Assembly (NCBI GenBank): GCA_027486585.1
Contig: JAIXOU010000027.1
Location: 1-64,000 of the forward strand
From: Verrucomicrobiaceae bacterium
Lineage (GTDB): Bacteria > Verrucomicrobiota > Verrucomicrobiia > Verrucomicrobiales > Verrucomicrobiaceae
Reading direction: 5' to 3'
DNA: 64,000 nt
The translations under genes and the position numbers were made by a program. Positions within the stretch are counted from its first letter, which is position 1. Every line of letters begins with the position of its first letter. Shown in pieces: positions 50,958 to 59,881 of this stretch. A model generated the notes under the pieces. That model was not told the DNA's origin, did not search any database, and saw only the letters and a program-made list of their open reading frames with translations.

Positions 50958-53900
50958 TCACTGTTTGTTGGTGATGGTGACCCGGCCTCCAAGGATCGGG
51001 CTATTGGACAACGTCTCGTTCACGCTGGTTGGCATCTGCGGCATGACAAAGAAACCACTCCCGTAGGCACGTTTGCCTTGTGGACTATTTGCGTCGATTC
51101 CACGGTACGGCACGATCAGCCCCTCAAAACTAACGGTCCGCGTCAGACTTTGCGGAATACCGTTTTTGGTAAAAGGATTGAGGTCTGTCAAAACAAAGCT
51201 TCCTTTGAACATACCCGTTGCCGCAGTGATGCTTAGAGTCGTCCGGGTGGCAGAAGTAGGCATCGCCAGTTTCCCATCTGCAAGAATGCTGAAGGTGATG
51301 GCTGGCTGATTGGCAGCGCCACCACCATCGAAATCAAGCTTGGCATTGTTCAGGACGAGTGGCTGCGAAACGCTGTCCAGCAGCAGTTCGCCTTTCGCCG
51401 GCGGCACGTATTGCCCCCCAGACATGCTGACGCTAACGCTATTAAAGCCCTCCTTGTAAAGACGGCTTGTGTTGACTCCGGGTGCACGGTTCCAACTGAG
51501 CAGCAAAGTTCCAGCACCATTATCCCTCGCACCGTCTGATGATTCAGCGCCGCACAAAAGCCGCCCAGCCAGGCAGCCTTTTGTAGCACTGATGTAGGCA
51601 TACAATGGGGACTGGGATTGCGAAAAACCGTATGGCTCCGAAAGAAACCCGCTGCAGGTCACCCGCTCACCATCGCCGGTTCGTCCCACCAAGTTAAAGA
51701 CACCATTAAGCCCCACGGTGAAGTTCAAATAACCTGCCGACCTCGGCACAGGATGCCCAAAAAGATCCAAGCGTTCTTCAACATCTGGGGTTAGATCGGG
51801 ATCGGCCACGAGGTTGTACATGCCATCATAGGCCGTGGCTTTGACGGTGTTGCTCCAGGGCTGCCGCCATCCTAGCATTTCCAGATCCCGAGTTTCGTGT
51901 TCCAGGTCCGAAGTTTCGTGAATAACCGTGATCTTCCCTGTTAACTGACGCGGCTTGCCAGAATCTGGAATCAGGGTGAAATCACCTTGGATATCAGGCT
52001 TGCCTTTTCGTTTCACCGTAAACCGACCGGTTGGGTCCACCGCAGCATCCGCATCGAGCACCCCAGTGAATGGGAATTTCACCCCACCTAAGGTCAATGA
52101 TCCGCTGTAGGCGGCGCTGCTCAGCACCGTTAGATCCAACCGACCATACATCTCTGGCGAATAAGGCACTGGGAAATCCTGCCAGGCTTGCAGGCTAACG
52201 ATGGCTGCGTAGGCACCTACAGTTCCCGTTCTCAATGGCGCTACCGCAATTCCGGCGGTCTCTTCATCCCTTCCCAAACTATTGATCGCGGCGATTTTCA
52301 CAAAGTAACCTTCGATCTTGGCAACCGTTGGCTTGCCTGAGATGACTCCGGTCGTGGCATTAATCTTGAGGCCGGGCGGCAGTCCTGTGGCCACATAACT
52401 AGTTGCCTCTCCACCGTTATCCAAATCCAAAGGAACCGTGAATTCATAACTCTTGCCAACCATCGCGTCGTCCAAAAGCAGAGGACGCTGAATCTTTGGC
52501 TTTAGATTAAACACCTTCACACTTGTGAGCGCCCCCCATGCGGTTCCGCCTGCAGCAGTGATCTGACACTGGTAATCCCCCTCGTCCGCATCCGTGACAC
52601 TGTCGATGGTCAATTCTCGGCTATCCCAGCCCTTATTGCGTCCATTATAGCTCACTGCTGCACCGTTCTTGTGCCAGAGGTAAGTTAGGCCATTGCCCAC
52701 TGCGGTGACCGTCAGTTTCATCACCTTGCCTTGCTGCATCGTGACCGTCTTGGAGATGATAGAGGATTCAACGACGCCAAGCTCGACCTCGTTGCTCAGG
52801 ATGCCTGTGGTATTCATTGGATTCTTAATTCTCACTTGATAGCGTCCTGCCTGAGAAGTCATCACAGCAGCGATGTCTAGGCTTCTTGAACGCGCACTGG
52901 CCACGTCCGCACCGTTCCGTCGCCACTGGTAGGTTAGGGTGGGCCGACCAAGGGCCGAAACGACAAATCCGGCAGAGTCCCCCACATTCACGATCAGGGA
53001 TTCCGGTTGCTGTTTAATCTCCGGTAGCACACGAACCAACAAGACCGCCGGGTTGCTCATTCCGCTCATCTGCGGGTTCGTAATCACCACATGGTAGTTG
53101 CCCGCCTGACTAAGAGTCGCGGAAGTCAGAATTAATTCAGGTTGGGTCGCTCCCGGGATCTCCCGGTTGTTGCGATGCCATTGATAGGTGGCGAACTCTC
53201 CACCGCTGCTCAATTGCACGGAAAAGCGTGCCTCGCTTAGCTCACTGACTTCCTGAGACTGGGGCTGCTGCGCAATCACGATGTCCTTTTCATACACCGT
53301 CACAGCTACGGTTGTTGTCGCGTTCAGGAAGCCGTCACTCGCAGTGAGGAGGATCGTTGCCGTCCCCTTCTGCCCTTCAATCGGATCTAATATGACGCTT
53401 CGGCTTGAACCCGTGCCGCTGACCGTGACCCGGCTGACCGGAAGCAAGGCTTGATTAGTGCTACTGGATGCAACCAGCGTCAGGGTAGAAACCTGAGTAT
53501 CAACATCCGCAACTGTGAAAGTTAGCGCTTCTTGCCCATCCTCAATCATGGCTTGGGTCAGTGGCCCAACGACTGTCGGTGCCTCATTGACGTTAAGAAT
53601 CGTGACTGTCAGTGCTTTCTCATAATAAAGCCCCGCGCCATCTGTGGCACGAAGTCGGACCGCATAGCTGGATTTCGTTTCATAGTCCGCAGTGGGACTG
53701 AGCCGCAAGCTGCTGCCACTAATCGTGAAACTGCCGTTGTCTACCGAACCTGAACCTGACACGAAGGAGTAGGTATGCGTGTCGCCCAAATCCACATCCG
53801 TCGGAGCCAGCGTGCCTACCACGGCATTTGTGGCATTGTTTTCAGCAAGGGCCGCTGGATTCAAGGTCACATCCGTAGGTGCGTCGGGCACAGCCTGGAC

Positions 53901-56900
53901 GGACAGGGAGAAGCTCTGCGTGGTTTCCAGAACACCATCGCTGACCGTCAGCGTAATCGTTGCAGCTCCAGATGCCTGGGCCAGTGGGCTCAAGGTCAGC
54001 GTGCGGGTGGTGCCAACCCCGGCCAGCTGGATCGCCGAATTTAGAACAAGCCCGGTAGAGCTGCTGCTGGCCGTCACAGTAAGCTGTTCGGTCGGTGTAT
54101 CCAGATCACCTATCGAGAAGGACAAGGGGCCTAGGGTGGCGTCCTCATTGATCTGCTGGCTGCTAAATGCAGAAATGGTCGGCGCATGCAGCACCGTTAG
54201 CACAGCCGTATTGGAGGTGGTGGATGCGGAACCACTACTGACCACCACGTCATAGCTTCCCGTGTCGGCCAATGTCAGTCCAAGCAGTTCTAGCGTCGGT
54301 CCCGTCGCTAGCGGCAGGTTCATGCCACTCTTCCTCCATTGGTAGGTGAGGAATCCTTGGCCAGTAGCTTGCACACCCAAGGTCACCGTGTTTCCGACCC
54401 GAGCTATCTGTGAGGAGGGATGCTGCGTAACTGTGGGTGCAGGGTTTGATTCAAATTCGTAGAGCGCCTGTACTTCTGTGGCACTGAGCGCGCGGTTGTA
54501 GATGCGAACATCGTCAAAAGCACCTGAATAGTTGGTGTTGAACGGCGCCTCCGACCATCCAAGCGTCATCTCTGAGTTAATAAGAGGAATTGGTAACGGC
54601 TGGGAGGCCGATCCTGCAGGCTGGCCATCGACAAAAAAATTCAATTGAGTGCCGTTTTTTGAGAGGGTGATCTGACGCCATCGATCGGAGGAAAAAACTA
54701 CAGAATCCGAATAGATAAAGGCTTCTCCTTCATTTGAACGACGAATGTAAAGACCGAGCTTATTCGAGTAGATACTCAATATCCACTTGTTAGTGAAACC
54801 GGATCCCTCATCTTTAGCAATAACGCCATTCACTAGCTGTCCATCTGCAGGCTTCAGAGTGTTAGATGGCTTGATCCACATCGAGATTGTAGAAGAACCT
54901 GTAAGATCAAAAATACCATTGGAGGGATTCCCGCAGAGTATCCGATTGGATGTGCCTGTGGTATTGATTACTTCACAAGCAGATTGATCAGAGCCGAATC
55001 GATCTGAAACAAAGGATACTCCTTCTGCCGTTCCAGTGTTGTTTAGGAGTCCAACATCCGAGGAAACGTTTTTCAATGGATAATAGGCTGTCAACCCCTT
55101 CCAAATTCCACTACTGACTCCGCTAAGACCAAGAGAGGCTACCTCACTCGTCACGGCCGCCACAGAATCAGTCACCTTGACCGTGTAATCCCCGATATGC
55201 CAAGGTTGGGCGGAGGCTAAGCTGAAGCTGCTCAATGTCGCCCCAGGAATATCCACACCGTCCTTCTGCCACTGGTAGGATAAGGAACCCACTCCGGTGG
55301 CCGCCACAGTCAATGTGACTGCCTGCCCCTGATTCACTGTCTGCGACTGCGGCTGGGTGGTGAACTGAACCGTGGTTTCGTTCACGTAAAGCGCCTGCAC
55401 TTCGATGGCACTAAGAGCGCGGTTGTAAATGCGCAATCCATCGACTTTGCCGAACATCGAATATAAACCTACGCTATCACCGGCACCCTTATGTTGACCA
55501 ACCCATATTGCGTTAGATTCGATTGATTGAGGAGTGTTCTCCATCGATCCTTGAAAGAGGCCATCAATGTAAATCTTGGTTATTTGTCCTTGTTTAGAAT
55601 AAGTAATGTGTTTCCAATTTGAAACATACGGAGGCCCGTCTGTTCCCAAGAAAGGACTTCCAAAAGCCCAGCCCGAATAAAACTGCCATGTAGGGTTGTT
55701 ATGGCTCACATACCTAAAATTTAGGCCACCAGACCCCTCCAAACCCGTTGAAATAAAATTGTCTACACGACCAACACCAAAGTAGCTTCCGTTGCCCGCA
55801 GGGTCTCCATAAACCCAAAGCGAAATCGAAAAATCATTGCTGGGCGAGAATCCTAACGGTGTGATAGAAAAGTGTCCATTCCCGCTGAACGAAACTGCTG
55901 ATGACAATTCGCCAAGAGGTCCAGTAGAATAGTTAATCTGTCCGCTTTGGGTTCCGTTCCGGCCAAAGGACGTTGCGTCACTCAAGTTCCCATCCAAAGA
56001 ATAATAAGCTACCATTCCCTTCCAAATTCCACTATTGACCCCACTAAGACTCAGCGCGGCTATCTCACTCTTCACCGTACCCACCGAATCTGTTACCTTC
56101 ACCGTGTAATCCCCGATGTGCCAAGGTTGGGCGGAGGCTAAGCTGAAGCTGCTCAATGTCGCCCCAGGAATATCTACACCGTCTTTTTGCCACTGGTAGG
56201 ACAATGTGCCAATGCCTGTCGCGGTCACACTCAAAGTAACAGGCTGTCCCCGAGTCACCGTCTGTGATTGTGGTTGGCCGCCAATAGGAAAAAAGGGCGG
56301 CATGCTAAGGATGTCCACGGTATTATAATAGAAAGCACCATTGTTGCGCTGGCCTGCTCCGATCAAAATGCGACCGTCCAGAAGCAAAAGCGCGTCGTGA
56401 CTTGCACGGGCAACACTCATATTTGGACAACTCACCCATGCTTGGGAAGCTGCATTGTAAACTTCGCAAGTTGATGTGCTACCTGTAAAATTATCACCAC
56501 CTGCTACGACCACGTTACCGTTGGCCAAGATCGATGCAGCATGTCCCTGCCTACTCGACGATAGACTACCAACAGTATTCCAGATATTTGTTTCTGGATC
56601 GTAAAGCTCTGAACTTGTCAGAAAGTTGCTGCTATTATTTTGCCCTCCTCCAGCAACAAGGACTTTACCGTCGTTTAATAAAACAGAGCAGTGTACGCCT
56701 CTCGCCGTATTCATAGAAGCAACTACAGTCCATGTTTGAACTGTTGGGTTGTAAACTTCAACAGTGTTGGTCATGCCTTGACCGCCACTGACCAACACAC
56801 GCCCATCGGCCAGAGTAGTCGCAGCGTGAGAATGGCGCGCGTCTCGCATAGACGCAGTCGTGCTCCACAAGCCTGTCGTCGGGTCATAAATCTCGGTAGA

Positions 56901-57536
56901 TTTTAAAATTTGTGAATTATCATATCCGCCCACTGAGAGGACTTTACCATCTTTCAGCAATACTATCTGATGAATCCAGCGACCTTGATTCAAACTGCCT
57001 GTATAAGACCATGTATTGTTTGAAGGGTTATACAAAAGACAACTGCTTAACAAAGCCCCGCCTGAGCCCAAGCCTCCCACGATTAGCACCTTTCCATCGC
57101 CCAAGGTGACAGCCTCCGAGTAGGCGCGCTTTTCCGGAAGATTTGCCGCTAAAGTCCACGAATTACTTACTGGGTTATAAATCTCGGCACTGTCAAGATA
57201 CCCAGATGCATTCACACCACCTGCGAGTATAACACGTCCATCTAGCAAACGAGAACTCGTGTGCAAACTTCTTGCCTGTGTCATGGCAGAACTCGTGGCG
57301 AAACTTTGAGCGTGAGCTGAAGGCGTCAGAGTTAATAGAATTGCAGCATAAATAGCTCCAAGGATTAATGAACTGCAGATCGTCTTAATCTCTCGCGCAG
57401 TAAACAAAGTAGTTTGATTCATAAATGCATAAGAGCGGACGGCCAATTCAAGGACAGCATCCAGGATCCATTGGCTGATCGGCTGGTTGGTTTCTTGCGG
57501 CAGAGTCATGACCATGATTTGTTCTTCAGGTGTCAA
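50958..57536 (-). CDS. Giant (2192 aa) secreted protein: seven kelch repeats, LamG-like domains, Ig-like domains, cadherin-like repeats, putative Ig domain, shared C-terminal module
   Basis: Seven DGKVLxxGG...YNPxxxxW blades; YNRALSATEVQALY (LamG end); YQWQKDGVDIPGAT (Ig); TGVISGKPTVA (putative Ig); signal peptide if started at 57422. Confidence 0.88.
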   Translation of the reverse strand: MTPEEQIMVMTLPQETNQPISQWILDAVLELAVRSYAFMNQTTLFTAREIKTICSSLILGAIYAAILLTLTPSAHAQSFATSSAMTQARSLHTSSRLLDGRVILAGGVNASGYLDSAEIYNPVSNSWTLAANLPEKRAYSEAVTLGDGKVLIVGGLGSGGALLSSCLLYNPSNNTWSYTGSLNQGRWIHQIVLLKDGKVLSVGGYDNSQILKSTEIYDPTTGLWSTTASMRDARHSHAATTLADGRVLVSGGQGMTNTVEVYNPTVQTWTVVASMNTARGVHCSVLLNDGKVLVAGGGQNNSSNFLTSSELYDPETNIWNTVGSLSSSRQGHAASILANGNVVVAGGDNFTGSTSTCEVYNAASQAWVSCPNMSVARASHDALLLLDGRILIGAGQRNNGAFYYNTVDILSMPPFFPIGGQPQSQTVTRGQPVTLSVTATGIGTLSYQWQKDGVDIPGATLSSFSLASAQPWHIGDYTVKVTDSVGTVKSEIAALSLSGVNSGIWKGMVAYYSLDGNLSDATSFGRNGTQSGQINYSTGPLGELSSAVSFSGNGHFSITPLGFSPSNDFSISLWVYGDPAGNGSYFGVGRVDNFISTGLEGSGGLNFRYVSHNNPTWQFYSGWAFGSPFLGTDGPPYVSNWKHITYSKQGQITKIYIDGLFQGSMENTPQSIESNAIWVGQHKGAGDSVGLYSMFGKVDGLRIYNRALSAIEVQALYVNETTVQFTTQPQSQTVNQGQAVTLTVAATGVGSLSYQWQKDGVDIPGATLSSFSLASAQPWHIGDYTVKVTDSVAAVTSEVASLGLSGVSSGIWKGLTAYYPLKNVSSDVGLLNNTGTAEGVSFVSDRFGSDQSACEVINTTGTSNRILCGNPSNGIFDLTGSSTISMWIKPSNTLKPADGQLVNGVIAKDEGSGFTNKWILSIYSNKLGLYIRRSNEGEAFIYSDSVVFSSDRWRQITLSKNGTQLNFFVDGQPAGSASQPLPIPLINSEMTLGWSEAPFNTNYSGAFDDVRIYNRALSATEVQALYEFESNPAPTVTQHPSSQIARVGNTVTLGVQATGQGFLTYQWRKSGMNLPLATGPTLELLGLTLADTGSYDVVVSSGSASTTSNTAVLTVLHAPTISAFSSQQINEDATLGPLSFSIGDLDTPTEQLTVTASSSSTGLVLNSAIQLAGVGTTRTLTLSPLAQASGAATITLTVSDGVLETTQSFSLSVQAVPDAPTDVTLNPAALAENNATNAVVGTLAPTDVDLGDTHTYSFVSGSGSVDNGSFTISGSSLRLSPTADYETKSSYAVRLRATDGAGLYYEKALTVTILNVNEAPTVVGPLTQAMIEDGQEALTFTVADVDTQVSTLTLVASSSTNQALLPVSRVTVSGTGSSRSVILDPIEGQKGTATILLTASDGFLNATTTVAVTVYEKDIVIAQQPQSQEVSELSEARFSVQLSSGGEFATYQWHRNNREIPGATQPELILTSATLSQAGNYHVVITNPQMSGMSNPAVLLVRVLPEIKQQPESLIVNVGDSAGFVVSALGRPTLTYQWRRNGADVASARSRSLDIAAVMTSQAGRYQVRIKNPMNTTGILSNEVELGVVESSIISKTVTMQQGKVMKLTVTAVGNGLTYLWHKNGAAVSYNGRNKGWDSRELTIDSVTDADEGDYQCQITAAGGTAWGALTSVKVFNLKPKIQRPLLLDDAMVGKSYEFTVPLDLDNGGEATSYVATGLPPGLKINATTGVISGKPTVAKIEGYFVKIAAINSLGRDEETAGIAVAPLRTGTVGAYAAIVSLQAWQDFPVPYSPEMYGRLDLTVLSSAAYSGSLTLGGVKFPFTGVLDADAAVDPTGRFTVKRKGKPDIQGDFTLIPDSGKPRQLTGKITVIHETSDLEHETRDLEMLGWRQPWSNTVKATAYDGMYNLVADPDLTPDVEERLDLFGHPVPRSAGYLNFTVGLNGVFNLVGRTGDGERVTCSGFLSEPYGFSQSQSPLYAYISATKGCLAGRLLCGAESSDGARDNGAGTLLLSWNRAPGVNTSRLYKEGFNSVSVSMSGGQYVPPAKGELLLDSVSQPLVLNNAKLDFDGGGAANQPAITFSILADGKLAMPTSATRTTLSITAATGMFKGSFVLTDLNPFTKNGIPQSLTRTVSFEGLIVPYRGIDANSPQGKRAYGSGFFVMPQMPTSVNETLSNSPILGGRVTITNKQ
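55181..56290 (-). repeat. Internal ~921-bp-period duplication within the kelch/LamG giant
   Basis: ccgtgtaatccccgat(a/g)tgccaaggttgggcggaggctaagctgaagctgctcaatgtcgccccaggaatat at 55181 and 56102, in-frame offset 921 nt. Confidence 0.85.
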
Positions 57537-57876
57537 GTCGTGAGAGATATCCAGGGCTAGGTTCTTGGAAATGCCGCACTGAGTTGGTTATTAGTCGGTT
57601 TATTTAGTCATGAGATCAATCGAGTCAAGAGACCTTGTTCATTGAATCAAAGAATCCGCCATTGCTATAAAATCACTCAAAAACAAGTGCTTCATGTGCA
57701 AAAGGAGTGCCGATTGACCCGCGAAGAACTCGACAAAGCCGCAAGTGCCATTGGAAAGCTGGCGGGTGTCGGCGTTCACCTCGACCGACAAGGGCTGGAG
57801 ACTCTCGACACGCCCCAGCCAACCTTGATTGGCAGACTGGCTGGGGGTGCGAGGCAATGCACTGACTGACCGAGCT

Positions 57877-58617
57877 TTACAGGCTCATGTGACTAACCGG
57901 ATCTGACCAGTCACTGTAACCCGTGCTGCCACCAACGGCGCGGACCTGGAACTGGTAATTGCCGCCGGGGGTGAGATTGCCAATGGGCATGGAGCGGGAG
58001 CTGGTGTGCAGGCCACCGGATTGCCAGGGGCCGAGGGCCCCGCCGGGTGCGATGAGGGCGTAGCGCACCTCATAGCACTTGGCATTGGCCACCGGTCCCA
58101 CCCGTACGATGAGCTGGCAGGTCATGCCGTTGAGGATGTCTTTGATGGACGGCTGCTCCAGCTGGGCTGAGGCGCGATTGTTACTGACGGCCTCAAAACC
58201 ACTGCTCAAGAGCTTGGCCAAATCATTGTCGTGCTTGTCCTGTACAAATCCGGCCAGCTGACGCAACCGACTGACGAGAGCCTCGCGCTTGTTGTTCTTG
58301 TCCGCCGTCTCGACAGGTCCCCCACGCAGGGACGCGGCGATGGCGAGGCTGAAAGCGGTCAAAGCCGCCTGGAGATCCGCTTTCGCCACAGGGGGATTGG
58401 CAAAAGTGGGATTGTCATAGAGCTTGGAAAGCACCGAGGTGGCAGTTTCTTCCAACGAGTGATCGGAGGCAGCGGCAAAGCCGAGGAGGACGCGGAGTTG
58501 TAACATAGGTTTCTTAGGGGTTGTCGGCAAAAAGCCGTCCCAAGTAAGGCCGCTGTCCCAGCGCAAAGGGTTGCCCTGAGCATCGGTGCCATTCCAAGTG
58601 ACGGGTATTTTAGCCAT
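57877..58617 (-). CDS. Fibronectin type III domain protein
   Basis: C-terminal FN3: CYEVRYALIAPGGALGPWQSGGLHTSSRSMPIGNLTPGGNYQFQVRAVGGSTGYSDWSDPV; start MAKIPVTWNG at 58617, the ORF's upstream extension lies in palindromic repeats. Confidence 0.8.
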   Translation of the reverse strand: MAKIPVTWNGTDAQGNPLRWDSGLTWDGFLPTTPKKPMLQLRVLLGFAAASDHSLEETATSVLSKLYDNPTFANPPVAKADLQAALTAFSLAIAASLRGGPVETADKNNKREALVSRLRQLAGFVQDKHDNDLAKLLSSGFEAVSNNRASAQLEQPSIKDILNGMTCQLIVRVGPVANAKCYEVRYALIAPGGALGPWQSGGLHTSSRSMPIGNLTPGGNYQFQVRAVGGSTGYSDWSDPVSHMSL

Positions 58618-58646
58618 GGTGTTGTTTGGGTTGTCTGGTTTGTAGG

Positions 58647-58797
58647 CACGCTCCCGTGAGCGTGAAAGGGGTCGAGGAACGTAGCCGCGCCTGCCAAGGC
58701 GTGGGGGGCGTAGCCGCCTCCGCAGAGGAGGTGGTCTGGAGTGCGCGAGGGATCGTGGCACGCTCGTTCCACGGGCTTGCGCCCGCAGCTACGGGAG
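58647..58797. repeat. Cluster of short GC-rich palindromes (REP/MITE-like)
   Basis: CACGCTC-CCGT-GAGCGTG; CGCCT-gcca-AGGCG; CCGCCTCC-gcaga-GGAGGTGG; GGGC-ttgc-GCCC; repeated (G/C)GTAGCCGC lead-in. Confidence 0.65.
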
Positions 58798-58859
58798 GGA
58801 TCATAAAGACGCCTGATTCTGAAAGGTTAAAACCCAACGAATGGGTCTTCATCAGGCAC

Positions 58860-59277
58860 GGAAAAGGTTTGGTCCGCGATGGAAAAGGTTTGGTCCGCGA
58901 TGGAAAAGGTTTTGTCCGCGATGGAAAAGGTTTAGTCCGTGACGCAAAAGGTTTAATCCGCAACGGACTTAGTTTAGTCCGTGACGCAAAAGGTTTAGTC
59001 CGCGACGGACTTAGTTTAGTCCGGTGGCGAATGACTTTGGTCCGTGATCGAATGAGTTTGGTCCGCGACGGAAATAGTTTTCTGCCAGACGAAAAGGTTT
59101 GGTCCGTCATGGAAAAGGTTAAGTCCACGGCGGAAAAGCTTTTGTCCGAAGCGGAAAAGGTTTGGTCCACGACGGACTTAGTTTTGTCCGAAACGAAAAG
59201 GTTTGGTCCGTCACGGAAAAGGTTAAGTCCGCGACGGAAAAGGTTTTGTCCGCAGCGGAAAAAGTTAAGTCCGTGGC
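58860..59277. repeat. Degenerate tandem array of about twenty 21-nt units (two are 20 nt)
   Basis: Consensus GGAAAAGGTTTGGTCCGCGAC; first two units identical, core GTCCG kept in nearly all. Confidence 0.95.
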
Positions 59278-59881
59278 TCAGAAAACCGGCTCCGGACCTC
59301 ACCAAATCAACACAGCGGCAGAAAAAACCCTTTCGCCAAGGCCAACGGCCCATTCCCGACCGGATAGAATTCAAAGGCTCTGCGAAAACAGCAGGCATCG
59401 TCCCAATCAGCGGGCTTTGATTAAGGACGAACTCAATTATCCAAGGCCTTATCTGATGATAACTCACCTGAAAAGCTCGCTCTGACTCATCAAATAACGC
59501 ATCATTACACTTACTGGCGGCGATTGATAAAACTGAACATTTCATCCTCATTTCTTATTAAATTATGAATTTTATCAAAACCTGACAAGAATTGTTTGCC
59601 CCATGTTCTTAGTCTTTGAATTATTCCATTGAACATGAGGCACTTAAATAAGTTTAAATTCAGAGTCATTTAAGCCAAACACTTATTGACCAAAACCCAA
59701 ATTATACTGGTTAGACGCGATTTGGCAGGAAAACACCCCTGAAAATGCTCCTGAATCAGGTGCGTGCACCAAACCGCTAGTCGAAAGTCTAGACCCGCTA
59801 GCCGTTGATCCACGGATAAGTTTCATTTGTGGTTTGTGAGCACGGCAGGGATAATGCTGGGGTTTCTTGACCGCCTGCACC

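Noticed and set aside
57639-57869. Overlapping 72-aa and 75-aa ORFs on opposite strands
   Set aside because: Intergenic between two giants/FN3 gene, no motif, mutually overlapping; no basis to choose either.
58860-59277. CRISPR array
   Set aside because: Units are contiguous 20-21 nt copies with no unique spacers and no cas genes nearby.
58626-59420. 264-aa plus-strand ORF (LVRDGKG repeats)
   Set aside because: Same reason as the minus-strand ORF; begins inside the palindromic element.
58610-59551. 313-aa minus-strand ORF (SRTKPFP repeats)
   Set aside because: Not annotated as a gene: it runs through the 21-nt array and the palindrome cluster, its heptad phase changes at the 20-nt units, and opposing ORFs exist on the plus strand.
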